The notes under the pieces were generated by a model that searched no databases, was not told the DNA's origin, and saw only the letters and a program-made list of their open reading frames with translations. Of a stretch of DNA of 64,000 nucleotides, positions 21,801 to 34,350 are shown in pieces. Every line of letters begins with the position of its first letter. The first letter of the stretch is position 1. Both the position numbers and the translations under genes were made by a program. The stretch lies in assembly GCF_003672135.1 (NCBI RefSeq), contig NC_039514.1, positions 3,782,001-3,846,000 on the forward strand, read 5' to 3'. This DNA comes from Ooceraea biroi. Its lineage: Eukaryota > Arthropoda > Insecta > Hymenoptera > Formicidae.

Positions 21801-24800
21801 ACTTGAAAAGGACCGGATTTCGGTCGAAACGTTGTGTCACATTTGAGAATAAACTGCCAGTGAGTTGATTAAGGAATTCTCGTTCATTCATTGAATTTTC
21901 TGGCTGACTTGAATTTTTGGTTATCTTAATTATAATAAATGTTTGAATATATAAGTCATCTCTCTTTTCGAAACTTTGACCCGTATTCTTATTTTAAGGG
22001 AGGAATCTGCTTTATCAGGTCGAAAAATCGATTTTACTTTTAATCGATAGTAATACATGTGAAAAATATAATTCTAATGTTTTAGATCGAAATTCGTAGT
22101 ATTTTCAGGCCCCGGGTAAAGGCCCCGGAGCAGCTGGGCGTCGAGCGTATACCTGCGCATCGAATACTCGGAGCGTCGAACGAGTCTCGCCTGTAGACCC
22201 GTTTCTTCGTATAACTTATATGCAGCTATTTACCTGAATTTATGAGTATGAGTCAATGTTTGTATATTGATAGCCTAATGAGAGTTATAACTCTACCATT
22301 TGGCGTCTCGCTCCTCAAGTATCTCAACTCCGGCAAAAAAAATTGACATTAAAATCGCTGCTTTTATAGCTGTCGGTGTTTTTAATGAAGGTTATTATGC
22401 AGTTTTGAAGATGATGCAAACATTAGATAAAATAAAAATCGGTCAGCAGTGTTGATTTTTCGCCGAGAGATTTTTCTCTTTGGTTCATCAACGATGGGAA
22501 TTCATAAATAATGAGAAAATATTTCAATTTTTCAATTTAGATGAAATTTGGAGGTAGGAGAACGGCCGCCAATTTGCAATACAGGCGGCGAGACTGTACG
22601 AAGATTTCTCCAGGGCGACCTCTACAGGCGATATATTTAAACAATAAAAATTTTTTCATACTCTCAAATATGTAATAATAAATGCCTAAAAGTTTCATAA
22701 TAATCCGCAGTACAGTTTCTCCAAAACAAATTCGTAAAATATATCTTATTTTCAGCGTTCTAAAGCAGGTTTCCCCCTTAATAAAAAAACCAAATCTTTA
22801 TGGACAAAATTTATTAATTCAGAATCTCTATAGTATGTAATGTATACTATACATTAAGTTACACTATAAGTGCATGTAATGTTACATTTATCATTAAAAA
22901 TAAGATGAGAATACGAGCCTTTGACATAATAAATAATATTGGACAAGTTAGAAAGATGCTTATTGCCCCTTTGTAAATCTCCTAAATCTACTTTGTTTGA
23001 CAATTTAAATAAAAACTATTTGTAATTACTTATAATACTTATAAATACATCCTATTTCAACTTATAGCACTTATAACTATGAGAATAATATTTTAACAAA
23101 CGAAACAGAGAATCTTATCAAATCTTTGGCAACTTAACTGACATCTTTAACGCATTTTCGTAAATGAAATGTAATATATTAATCGAAACTATGTATGATT
23201 GGCAAACATACATAGTTTTAAAACAGCTTTTATAAACATGCTTTCAATTCACGCGAATGCTGTCCCAGGGACAGCATTAATGAAGTACGTCGCATAATGC
23301 TTTCTCTCTCGGTTTTACATCTCGCGTAGAGAATGGAAGATCGCCGCGACACCCATCACCGTTTTCCCACTACCGTTCCTATCCCGCCCGTTAATGATTA
23401 ACGCCGTTGAAAAATGAAAACAAATAGATTAGTTTTCAATTATCATGGCGCCGAGAGAGATTCATAAAGTAAAAGACAGTTTTCAAAATTTCAGTTTGTA
23501 ACGATTATTACTTAAGTTAAAATATATCAGCTCTTAATATAATTAGAATTAATTATTCTGTTTCAGATTAAAGAAATTCTCACGGCACTTGGTTTGTACG
23601 AGCACTTGCATACGAGAGCCGGCCAATTAAGTGGCGGTCAAAAAAGGCGACTGTCCATCGCATTAGAATTGGTTAATAATCCCACGATGATGTTTCTTGA
23701 TGAGCCCACAACGTAAGTACATAACAATAATTAATGATATTACAATGATATTACGTTGAATTAAAATTACCTGGCGAATATCTATATTTGTTATTGACAC
23801 ACACCGCGCGTACAAGGTGTTTATATCGTTCGTTGTGAGAAGATATCATCACATGCCCCAAGTGGTCGAGTTGGTTAAGACGCCCGCACGGAATGAGGGA
23901 GGTCCAGGTTCGAACCCTGGCGTGGGGTGGTATTTTTTCACAACGAAATACAATTAATTACAAATTCTTCATTAACCATGGAGTATTTTCATTTAATTAT
24001 TTCCGTAAAAGAGATACGTTATAAAGTCTAACGATATGTTGGCGCGTAGTCGGGGGTAGGGGGGTAGGGGAGTAAAAGTATCTGCAGTATGTCCAAACGA
24101 ATTGTTGGCTTGCAGCTATCACAATAATAATTCTGTCCGTCCATCAGGCGATGCCAGTGTCCGCGATGATATTACGTTGAAACAATAATTAATGTTATGT
24201 ACAGTAAAACATTGATTGTATCAGTTACTGATACCTGATCTTTCTATCTTTTGAACTTTGAAGCTTTCTTGAAACAGTCAAGACAAGAATCAAATCAAAT
24301 ATTCTAATATTTTAAAATAATTAATATCTTAATCATTTGTAATAATAACTTACGCATTCAACTTTAAGATGATTAAACATCTTTATATGAACATGGTATC
24401 TTAATTTCTTCTTTATAACATGTCGACGAATATCTACTTTATTCTGCGTAACGTTCAGAAAAGATGTATTAATAAATTAAATATTCGCGTATTTATATAT
24501 CCAAAAAAGATATATTACTTTTTAAAATCAATACTGCAGGAAAATATCTGATTTGTTCCGTTTCTTTTTTGTATGGATATAGATTAATAAGTGTCACTAT
24601 TGACCAACTAATATCACAGCATATATCAACGTAACAAAGGGAATCACCTATAAACAACATTCTCATGCTTGTCATTTTATATTTGCATTTTTTGCCTTGC
24701 AGAGGTCTGGATAGCTCATCTTGCACGAAAATTGTAAATCTCCTAAAGCGGCTCGCACAAGAGGGTAAAACAATAATTTGTACTATACATCAGCCTAGTG

Positions 24801-24826
24801 CGTCCCTATTCGAATTGTTCGACCAG
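18878..24826 (+). CDS. ABCG1/4-like half-transporter, N-terminal nucleotide-binding half only
   Basis: ABCG half-transporters dimerise and export lipids or other small molecules using ATP. Exons: 18,878-19,165 (ATG at 18,943), 19,373-19,556, 19,758-19,881, 23,577-23,712 and 24,703-24,826; all boundaries are GT-AG and in phase. The protein so far has a ~75-residue N-terminus, Walker A GPSGAGKST, Q-loop YITQEDR, signature LSGGQKRR, Walker B MMFLDEPTTGLD and H-loop CTIHQPS, so the ATPase domain is complete. Exon 5 ends at the H-loop with a good donor, but no later exon or any of the six usual membrane helices follows: sequence turns into inverted satellite 70 bases on. It is either a truncated copy or cut by a misjoin. 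This is the only host-type gene in the window. Confidence 0.92.
20280..21300. other. Possible old LTR-element fragment in ABCG intron 3
   Basis: A GC-richer island in an AT-rich intron. It contains AACTGGGCGCCAAC, which resembles a primer-binding-site edge, and a tail GGGGAAATAAACTTACAC. No coding motif was found. It is present in arms C and D (in D only to the equivalent of 20,811). Identity uncertain. Confidence 0.3.
21540..21870 (+). other. Possible Penelope-like element remnant with hammerhead-like fold
   Basis: GACCG-GATTT-CGGTC (21,811-21,825) forms a stem-loop followed at once by GAAAC, preceded by CTTGAAAAG. This recalls stem II and the GAAA core of hammerhead ribozymes found in Penelope-like elements, but the required CTGATGA is not intact. 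The placement is inference. A copy lies in arm C near 54,045-54,080. Confidence 0.3.
21871..23255. other. ABCG intron 3, remaining part
   Basis: AT-rich intronic sequence. A small GC-rich stretch (about 22,105-22,200) contains the imperfect inverted pair GCCCCGGG/CCCCGG. No gene seen. Arm C ends its match to this arm at about 22,409. Confidence 0.5.
23256..23278. repeat. Perfect 11-bp inverted repeat
   Basis: AATGCTGTCCC and GGGACAGCATT stand around a single A, within ABCG intron 3. Function unknown; a terminator, a binding site or chance are all possible. Confidence 0.8.
23856..23927 (+). tRNA. tRNA-like gene or tRNA pseudogene (class uncertain)
   Basis: A 72-base sequence in ABCG intron 4. 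The acceptor stem is CCCCAAG/CGTGGGG with one mismatch, the T-arm is perfect (CCAGG-TTCGAAC-CCTGG), and the A box (TGGTCGAGTTGG) and B box (GGTTCGAACCC) fit RNA polymerase III promoters; a TTTTTT terminator follows. The anticodon arm is poor (CCCGC/GAGGG, one mismatch; loop position 33 is C, not T). Reading it gives GGA, but I do not trust that. It is flanked by the inverted pair CGTTGTGA/TCACAACG. A tRNA pseudogene or tRNA-derived SINE head is as likely as a working tRNA. Confidence 0.6.
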
Positions 24827-24894
24827 GTGAGTAATAATATCAATGAATTATTCCTAATTAAGAAATACGCATAATTATGCACGCATATTTATAT
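24827..24894. other. Start of ABCG intron 5 and hinge A/B
   Basis: The donor GTGAGTAAT is followed by about 65 bases of AT-rich sequence, then an abrupt change to inverted satellite sequence at about 24,895 and an abrupt rise in small indels. Confidence 0.75.
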
Positions 24895-27800
24895 ATGGTA
24901 AGCTGCCGAGAAAATTGCTATGGTGCGTAAGTATGCAATTGCATTCCTGCGAGTTACTATCGCTGACCGAGAAGGATTAATAGAAGCGGCGTCGAATAAT
25001 ACACAATATTGTAAAATTATTAGATTGAACTATGAATATTCAGCTTACGAGAACGAAAGAACGAAATATCCCTGTCCCAATGCTGAACGACATGGGCTTC
25101 GTCAGCGGAGAAGGGATCAGCGATGCAGAAACATGATAGCATGTGGTGGGGATGATCTCGCGACGCGCCGCAGGACACTGTTTCCACGTAGATAGTGCGT
25201 CGCAGGCCGTCCTCACACTGTCCATGCTAACGGGCAAGTGGTGAAGAATCATGATGGTCTAAAAGCGATCAGAAGCTTCTCGAACAATCTAGAGACTTGA
25301 TCAAAGAATTTAGACTGGTCTAGAGAGCGATTCAGATATTCAAACAAGACAAATGTTCATGAAAGACAAGCGGACGGAAGAATGCGTATAGTCTAGAAGA
25401 AACGATCAGAACGTTCTCAGACAAACTAGAGACTTGATTAGAACCTAGACAGTCTGAAAACGATTCAGATGTGTTCAAATGGTTCAACTTATTGCCTCAT
25501 TGCCGGGCGGAATTTTTATTTTCACTTATCACTGTATTTTCACTTTGACCGCTATTTACACATTCCGTGAGTTTTCACTGCGCGCTTACCCAATTTATTT
25601 ACGGGCCTAGTAGCTGCCGAAAAATTACTATGGTGCGTAAGTAATACGAATTGCATTCCTGCGAGTTACTATCGCTGACCGAAGAAGGATTATTAAATAA
25701 CGTCGGATATGCAATATTGTAGGTGTAGATTCGAATATGAATATTCAAACTTACGGGAACGAAAGAACGAGTATCTGTCCCAATAGCACGAACGGCAGCT
25801 GTGGGCTTCGTCAGCGGAGAAGGGATCAGCGATGCCCGACATGATAGCATGTGGTGGGGATGATCTCGCGACGCGCACGAAGACGACACGTAGATTGGTG
25901 CGTCGCGAGGCCATCCTCCGCCATCCATGCTAACGAACCGTGGTGAAGAATCGCGAATGATCACAAGAAGCGATCGAGCTTCTCGAACAATCTAAGGACT
26001 TGATCAAAGAATTTAGACTGGTCTGGGGAGCGTTCAGATGTTCAAATAGGGCAAATGTTCATGAAAAGACAGAAGCGGACGGAATCGCGTATGGTCTAGA
26101 AGCGATCAGAACGTTCTCAAGACAAACTAGAGACGATTAGGAGAACCTAGACTGGTCTAGAAAACGATTCAGATGTTCAATGGTTTCAGCTTGTACCTCA
26201 CGGTGCCGGGCGGAATTTTTATTTTTCACTTATCCTGTGACCGTTGCTGACCACTTGTTACACATTCCGTGGGTATTTTCACTGCGCGCGCGCTTACGAA
26301 TTTGTTGCAGGCCTAGTAAGCTGCCGAGAAAATTACTATGGTGCGTAGTGTACAATTGCATTCCTGCGAGTTACTATCGCTGACCGAAGAAGGATTATTA
26401 ATAACGTCGAATGTCTGCAATATTGTAAGTATTAGATTCGAACCTGAATATTCAACTGCGAGCGAAAAGAACGAAGTATCCTGTCCCAATGCTGAACGAC
26501 TTGTGGAGCCGTCCCAGCGGAAGGATCAGCGATGCCGAAGCATGATAGCATGTGGTGGGATGATCTCGCGACGCACGGACGCGGCCACGTGGATTGGTGC
26601 GTCGCGGGCCATCACTCACACACCATCCATGCTAACGAACCGTGGTGAAGAATCGCGAATAGTCTAAGAAGCGATCAAACTCTCGAACAATCTAGGGCTT
26701 GATCGAAAATTTGAACTGGTCTAGAAGGCGATTCAGATGTTCAAACAGACAAATGTTCATGAAAAGACAGAAGCGGACGGAAGAATCGCGTATAGTCTGA
26801 AAGCGATCAAGGCGTTCTCGAACAAACTGAGACTTGATTAGGAGAACCTGAGCTATACAGAAAATGATTCAGATGTTCAAAATGGTTCAACATGCCTCAT
26901 TGCCGGGCGAATTTTATTTTCACTTATCATACCGTTGCATAAACCACTTATTTTACATTCCGTGGGTATTTTCTGCGCTTGCGAATTTGTTGCAGGCCTG
27001 GTAAGCTGCCGAGAAAAATTACTATGGTGCGTAAGTATACAATTGCATTCCTGCGAGTTACTATCTTTGACCGAAGAAGTTAATGAAAATAACGTCAGAT
27101 GTCTGCAATATTGTAAGTGTGGGTCGAACTATGAATATTCAGCACGAGCAGAAAGAACGAGTATCCTGTCCCAATGCTGAACGACATGGGCTTCGTCAGC
27201 GAAGGGATCGCGTGCCAGAAACATGATAGCGTAAATGGTGGGGATGATCTCGCGACGCGCACGGACGCGACACGTAGATTGGTGCGTCGCGGGCCATCAC
27301 TCCACCATCCATGCTAACGAACCGTGGTGAAGAATCGCGAATAGTCTAAAGCGATCAAACTACCGAACAATCAGAGGCAGTCAAAAGAATTTAGACTGGT
27401 CTGAAAGTGATTCAGATGTTCAAACAGAACCAAATGTTCATGAAAGACAGAAATAGGACGGAAGAATCGCGTACTTATAGTCTGAAGAAGCGATCAGAAC
27501 GTTCTCAGACAAACTAGAGACTTGATTGAGGAGAACCTAGACCAGTCTGAAAACGTTCAGATGTTCAAATGGTTCAGCAACGCACTCGTGCGGACGGAAT
27601 TTTTATTTTCACTTATCACTGTATTCGTTGCGCAAACCGCGTTTACATTCCGTGGAGTATTTCACTGCGCGCGCTTGCCGTTTGTTTACGAGCCTAGTAA
27701 GCTGCCGAGAAAATTACTATGGTGCGTAAGTATGCAATTGCATTCCTGCGGTTACTATCGCTGACCGAAGAAGGATGTAATAGCGTCAAATGTCTACAAT

Positions 27801-29060
27801 ATTGTAAATTATTAGATTCGAAGACCATGAATATTCAACTTGAGAACGAAAAGTGAAGTATCCTGTCCCAATGCACTGAACGACTTGTGGGCTTCGTCAG
27901 CGGAGAAAGTCAGCGATACTGAAACATGATAGCATGTGGTGGGATGATCTCGCGACGCACACGGACGCGACACGTAGATTAATTCGCGGGGTATCCTCAC
28001 ACCATCGCTAACGGGCAAGTGATGAAGAATCATGAATAGTCTAAAGAAGCGATCAGAAGCTTCTCGAACAAATCTAGAGACTTGATCAGAATTTGGAGCT
28101 GGTCTAGAGAGCGTTCAGATGTTCCAAGCAAACCAAATGTTCTAAGCGCGAAGACAAACGGACGGAAGAATCGCGTATAGTCTGAAGCAATCAGAACGTT
28201 CTCGGTAAACAAGACGGTGCGGAGAACCTGAACTAGTCTGAAAACGGTCAGATGTTCAAATGGTTCCAGCAGCGCACCTCGTGCCGGGCAAAATTTTATT
28301 TTCACCTCACTATATTGTTACTAAACACCTTTACATTCCGTAAATGTACTACTACGCACTTACATTATTGCAAAACTATGCTTTACCGAAAAAGTACTAT
28401 AGTACATAAATATACAGTACATTCTACGAGAATTTACTACTCGCGGCAAAAGTAGCAAAAACCTTTTGTCGGAAATATACCTATGCCTTAAAATATGGTA
28501 GCTTAAATATTCACTTTGAAACGAAAAACATGCTCCTGTATACTGAACAACTTGTGAAACTTCATCCCAGCGAAGAAAAGATAGCAATACCAGCGCAATA
28601 CGCCTTGGTAGAATAATATAAACGCACGAACACGGCTTACATAGTAGTGCATCTGGCCATCTCACCATCATACTGCTGAAACATGGCGAAAAATACTTGA
28701 AGCAATCTAAAAAGCATCAAACTTCTCAAAACATCTAGAAACTTGTCAAAATTTAAACTTTAAAAGCATTTAAAATGTTAAACAGAGCAATATTCATGAA
28801 AAAGGCAAAAGCGGGCAGAAAATGCTTATAATGCAAAACGTCAAACATTCTCAGGCTGTCTAAAACGTGAAAACCTAAACAATCTAAAAACTGTCTTCAA
28901 ATGTTCAAACAGATTTCAACATACATCGTACCGAGCGAATGGCTACTTTCTACCTCCACTGCTTATTCATTACTACGCTGTACAGCCTGCAAATGGCACT
29001 GCACGCTTACAGAGCTGGCCCACGGCTTCGCTAACTGCCACAAAAATTGCCTGGTACGCT
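24895..29060. repeat. Arm B: satellite array, inverted and degraded, about six units
   Basis: Reverse complement of the 13,791-18,306 array (landmark GTGAAGAATC near 25,230, 25,940, 26,645, 27,325, 28,020 and a decayed one near 28,690). The period shrinks to about 700 because of many small deletions. From about 28,290 to 29,060 substitutions are much denser and mostly G to A on this strand. ORFs here are not real genes. Confidence 0.88.
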
Positions 29061-29089
29061 AAACACTTGTTACCTTCACAAAATTTTAT

Positions 29090-29760
29090 CGCTGCCCTGG
29101 AACGGTGGTTGGTTGGGGCGGATTGCGGGGTGGGAGATCGAATCGCGAACTATGCGAAGAATTTCGCGAACTAACCCGCGAAGAAACGCCCATATTTGCC
29201 TTCTTTCCGCAGAAAGTAGACGCTGGCATATTTGCCTTCTGCTGCAGAGAAACGAGAAACACATGCACGTATAACCGACACCTCCTTGTACACAACATAT
29301 TTCACCCAGGTAACATGTCATGAACCTACTCGCAGAAGAAGAAGATGCCATTACACTGTGCACATGCATACTTGTCATACGCAGCCGCAATTTGCCTCCA
29401 CTTAATTCACTCCGTGTATGCAACGCACATTTATACCACTTTCTATATTTCTCTGTAGCTACCTCACCTTTTCACGAGAGAAATGCCGCGGCATTTCGCA
29501 ACAGCCCGCGAAACGCTTGAAGCACATGCGCAGCCTGTAAAAGCCCCATGCCTGCTGCGCCGAAGTAGCATGGCGATATACGCATGCCTTCGTACTGAAA
29601 CCTTCTCCAGCACTCTGCACTTGCAGCTTACAAACGCAGCGCCATCCGCTGCTGCATCAGATAGTAGATGGTTACGCATGCGTACGTACGTAACATAACA
29701 GCCATCCTTCGTGTACGTTTCGCGGTGGAGGTGAAACAAAATGCATATATAAGTGTGGAT
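29090..29760. repeat. Arm B: degraded GC-rich upstream block
   Basis: Mirror of 13,030-13,790: boxes such as GCGAACTAACCCGCGAAG, CCTTGTACACAACAT and the TTTCGCGGTGGAGGTGAAAC edge are recognisable. Much is rearranged or mis-called. Confidence 0.65.
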
Positions 29761-29829
29761 GTTAAAATAATGGTTGTTCAGTGGACTAAGCACGATTAGA
29801 TCTGAAGGAAGAAGCTAGAAGGTGTGTGG

Positions 29830-30535
29830 AGCAAGGGCATGGGTGAAGCGCGAACAGCAGCAGTAGGCAAGCTAGTAAGTATATTGCTTAATTGATATAT
29901 GAAACTGGATTTTCTAATGGTTCTACGTATTTCTCCGCAGTACTGAATTCACAGCAGGCGTCACTTCCGAAGCGCGTGATACTGCAGCATCGCAACCACA
30001 ACGCCGATGACGATGCGTTCATGTCTAGGAAGAGAAGATACGCGTGGCAACGACGGAACACAAGTATTTAAGTTGGCATGGCTTGTGGACGCGGTCCGGA
30101 GTTACATGGAGATTGCTGTGGGGACAAACGAGGGAATGAATTGATCTCGGAATGGAAACCTGGAAAGGCCTCATGGAACATCAACATTTAATCCGAGTAT
30201 TTTCCAAATATAAACAGCCGTAGATCCCATATATTCAGACGGCCTGTTAACTGTAGACTTTATTAAGTATAACAATACAAGTGTTTCGGTTCGAAGCTAA
30301 CAACGTGCGTCAATAATGATAGGCTAAGCCACTAACGCTATGTTTAATCTCGATATAATGTCGATTACATGTACAATTGGTGAAATTAAGCTGCATCGAC
30401 AATTAGAATACAAGTACGAATTATTCTGTAAGATCGCAGGCATTGATAATCCTAGCGACGTAACCGTTACCATACAAAAAGCAGATACTTCGATGACAGG
30501 AACTTATCGATTGTGAGTTATTAGCATTAGCGTTC
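29830..30535 (+). pseudogene. Arm B: degraded orphan-gene copy
   Basis: Collinear with the orphan gene on the opposite strand of arm A: the exon-1 donor (GCTAGTAAGTATAT, near 29,871), the intron acceptor (CTCCGCAG, near 29,940) and core segments (GACGGAACACAAGTA; GTGAGTTATTAGCATTAGCG) are all visible, but frameshifts are frequent. Not an independent gene. Confidence 0.8.
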
Positions 30536-30849
30536 TGAAAAGAACATTATTGTGTAATATAAACATAATATTGTGGAATAGTATGGAATAAAATAATATT
30601 TACTCTAATCGTTGCATAGCACTCCAGTTTATTCGCATAGTTAGATAAGTATCATAGAAGGCTCAAATGGCGCAGTAACGTTCTTAGCCTCATGAAACAC
30701 ATCATGACGTTGAGACACGTGCAACTAGATTGCACTCTCTGAGTAACCTCGACAAGATATTTTAGATGAGACTACAATTCTTCAACGCACGTTGCGTAGA
30801 AGCGAGATAAAGATATAGAATGGTAGAGATAGTATAATTACGGAAACGA

Positions 30850-32440
30850 TATGCAGCATAGCGGCATATACGTGTCGAGTTCTGGATGATGCATCGTCAC
30901 AGTCGAAATAAGAACACTCACTCAAATAAGAACAGGCCATTTAGCTGGCATGCAAATCATCGCGTGTGTATCGCTTTGGTGAATAATTTCTGGACTGGCG
31001 CAAGTGCAGGTAACTTCTCTAGAAATTGGAAAACACCCAATCGCCCAAGCCGCGACTCTTTATCGGATACAAACAATCCAAGTGGCTCGAATCGCGCGCT
31101 GAGGGACTGAAGGCTGATAGAAAACGCTTTATCCATATTGGTGGCAGTATACAGGGTGGAATAACAGGTGTTGAAGGACTCTCGTGGCGAGTGAAGTAGA
31201 ACCGCGTTCAGAAGCCGCATTTTACCGTGCTGTGATAAATTCCGGCTATATTGAACCGCGGCGATTCTTGAAGACGCTAGCATCATAGTGCTCGATCATG
31301 TGCAAACATTATGAATGAACACGAAGTGTGAGTAAATACATATTCAATGGCGAGTTTGTGGCGGGTAGAAGATCGCCAATAAAATCAATACGCTGAAACC
31401 GAGCACTCTATTACGTCCAATCTGAAGAGTGATTCAGCTCAGTATATTTTCGAGTCCATCTGCCAGCGTCTCTCGAAGAGTTCCAGGGCGCGACAGTGGA
31501 TGGGCGTTGTCGCGTACCTGGACCTGACGATTACATCAAGAGTATACCTATAGCACGCTGGATGTCATGCCAAAGTACCGAAAGAAGTTATGTTAGAAGC
31601 AAAGTAAACATACAGAGTAACGATAACGCATGTTTGCGTGATCCGTGTCTGCTCTCATCCGGCTGAAAGCAACGCGGAAAGGACAAACGAGATATCCCGT
31701 TGATAGAATCCAATATTAGACTTGATGGCTTGAATTCCCTATGTCGTTGAAACAAATAAACAAATTTGACTTCTGAACAATATATCGATAAATTATAGCT
31801 ACCTGGAGAAGAAGACGAGGAAAACTCACAGTCATTACCGATACATCACTGATCAGAAGATGGATACGCATGTCAATCTGTTGTCATTAGGATCCTGGAC
31901 AACGTGGGGCATTTGCGTACATAAAAACTTATCCCGGCTGGTGAGCGCTACTGAGCAACAACAAACGAAAACCATTTACGATCGGTAAGTACAATATTAT
32001 ATTCATAATGAATGCACTCTCTGGGCGGTAAGATAGTAAGTTAAAGATCCTTACATTCATGCAGATGTCTACTACTTCTCCTCCAACAAAGTTGGAGCTC
32101 ACTCTATCGTGTGCAAAACTAAACGATTGGCCATCGTTTTACCCTAACTTGAGGACAAGGGCACAAGTGGCTGCGTTTCTAACCACAGCAGGAAGCGGAT
32201 GCCGTTCGTCAGATGCGCGACTGGGTATGCATTGGAGAGAGAAACAAAATCCGGCATACCATACACCATCACGGGCATATAGTGCTGCGTACTAGCAGTG
32301 CAGTTTCATGATCATTATCCGCGTATCGATATCGACTGGCACCGAAACTACATTTCGTGGTTTGTCGAAGAACTGAAAGCTCTAGCGTTTCGCGTAAAAG
32401 CAATTCTAACCGCTAATGTGCCCATTGGAAAATCGGTAAT
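30850..32440 (+). pseudogene. Arm B: degraded polB-like copy
   Basis: Collinear reverse-complement copy of 10,207-11,871, with dense indels. Recognisable pieces include CGCGACTCTTTATCGGATAC (31,050), AACGATAACGCATG (31,620) and GTTTGTCGAAGAACTG (32,360). It cannot be translated as it stands. Confidence 0.8.
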
Positions 32441-32689
32441 TATAGTTTGGCCTCCCTCAAACTCGATGAATTAGCATCATTCGACGCATTTTGCATAAAA
32501 CGAAGGATCTGGCAGAAAAAGTGTCGCTCTGCCACGCGAGGCCAATATTAATCGTTAAAGTTGTCCCCTTATTAGGTTGGGAGAGACAACCTGTAACCGA
32601 ACGAAATGGTGCCGCATGCATGTGACATGCATGCCTTTTGAGTGCTATTAAACTGGTAGAAGGCTCGTAATTTAGATTTTAGGTGTAAA

Positions 32690-34350
32690 ACAAATAAATG
32701 CAAAATGTTTGTTATTTCCTGGGTTGCAATTCGCACCACTTTTGATAATTGAGCCTCATCAATGGGTGAGCATCTTACTATACATACGAAGGACTAGATA
32801 GATGTTTTAATCAGGCACGAGTGTCTTTAGCATCTCGTTCAAATGTAATACAGTGACTGATAGTAATATCGATAAACATACATTATAGTCCGATGTAGAA
32901 ACATGTAACGTCAATAAAAGAACAAACATAAGAAACGATGTCTCCGTGCAGAGTGCTGACTTTAAGAAGTGATGAAAATACGTGGTTTCAACAGAAGTCA
33001 TCTTGACGTCAATAACAATTTGTAAAGTGTTTGCGCCTTAATGTGCGACATCCGGTAAGATGACACAGGGAAACGACTGGCGTCGTGTACAGCTACGAGT
33101 GTTGATTAGTTTAATTTTGCCAGAGTAGATTATATTCATATATTTTAAGAATCACATTGTATATTGTTAAATAAGACGTTTATTCGCGCTTCAGGAATCG
33201 CTAAGTGTATCTCACAAACGAGTATGTGTCAAATAAATTGTGATATGAATAGGAGGAGAGCTTGAGTGAGAAGAGCACTGAAGTCAAATAATATTATATG
33301 TATCCCGGCAATGTACTCAACGGATTTGACTGATAGCAATCTATAATTCCCAAATAGTCTAGATCGATAATTCTGATCGGCCCCCGATCGTATTTGCGAT
33401 ATCCTTTTCCGCCCTTAAAGGAGACTCACTCATTACTGAGTGACTCTGTTTATACCGTATAGTCTTGTCTGAATAAAGAAATTCTTTTCAATCGCAACCT
33501 TGTATATTCAATTAAATCTCAACATATATGTACATAAGAAGATTAAGTAGTGTATAAAATATAAAATTTTAATATTATGGCTATTTATAGGTCTGTGATG
33601 TTCAGGCTGAAAATCAATGAAAACTTGGCCAATGGACGCCGTAGAAATCGATGAACAAAGATTGTAGAGCAAGTACAATCGTGTCGACTTGTGAAAGGTG
33701 GATTTTGGAGGATACAGGCGAGAATCAAAAGATTTTATCTGTGTAGTGGGGATCGGACAGAAACATGACACTCCTGAATGTATAAAGGAATGGATACTCC
33801 AGGAACAACTATTTCAGATGTTTTGGAAGTCTATAATTATTTAAACAATGAGGATTCAACATTTAACAGTCAACCATTCACCACTTTGTCGATCCAAACT
33901 GTTGGGAACATGTTTAAATTGGTAATATATTACGAATAACGATAAGAGGTTGGTAGAATGAGTGTGAAAAGGAATTAATATGTATCATACGTTCTAATAT
34001 ATTTTTAAATTTCAGGTGCGCATACTCAGCAATAGGCGTATTTGGAGAGTTCGAAATATTCAGATATGACCAGATCCGACCATCGTATTGGATATTGCCA
34101 GATTTCTGTCAAACGTCTATGATCCGCTGGAACGCATCGAAATCTTTGATTGTCTGTAAAATGTATCCTCCATTAGATCACTTCGAGGATCAGTGGAACT
34201 CGAAGAACCACGTAGCACTCATGAAGAGTTTCGTTTCAGCATACACGCGGACGCACATACACACCATATACATACATAGAACGTACATTGTGGTACTATA
34301 TGTATTGTCGGTACTCGAATTATCGTATCATATTTGTACATTTTCATTGT
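32690..34350 (+). pseudogene. Arm B: degraded Merlin transposase copy
   Basis: Reverse-complement copy of the Merlin block, including the intron sequence with its LTR-like tail (33,170-33,530) and coding pieces such as GTAGAAATCGATGAA (33,640). Numerous frameshifts. Confidence 0.8.

Noticed and set aside
24040..24080. G-quadruplex at the GGGGGTAGGGGGGTAGGGG run in ABCG intron 4
   Set aside because: Only three separate G-runs, so it does not meet the usual four-run rule.
26180..29800. ORFs in arm B satellite and GC-rich block as new genes
   Set aside because: They are frame-scrambled readings of the same satellite and upstream block in a region of dense sequencing-type error.
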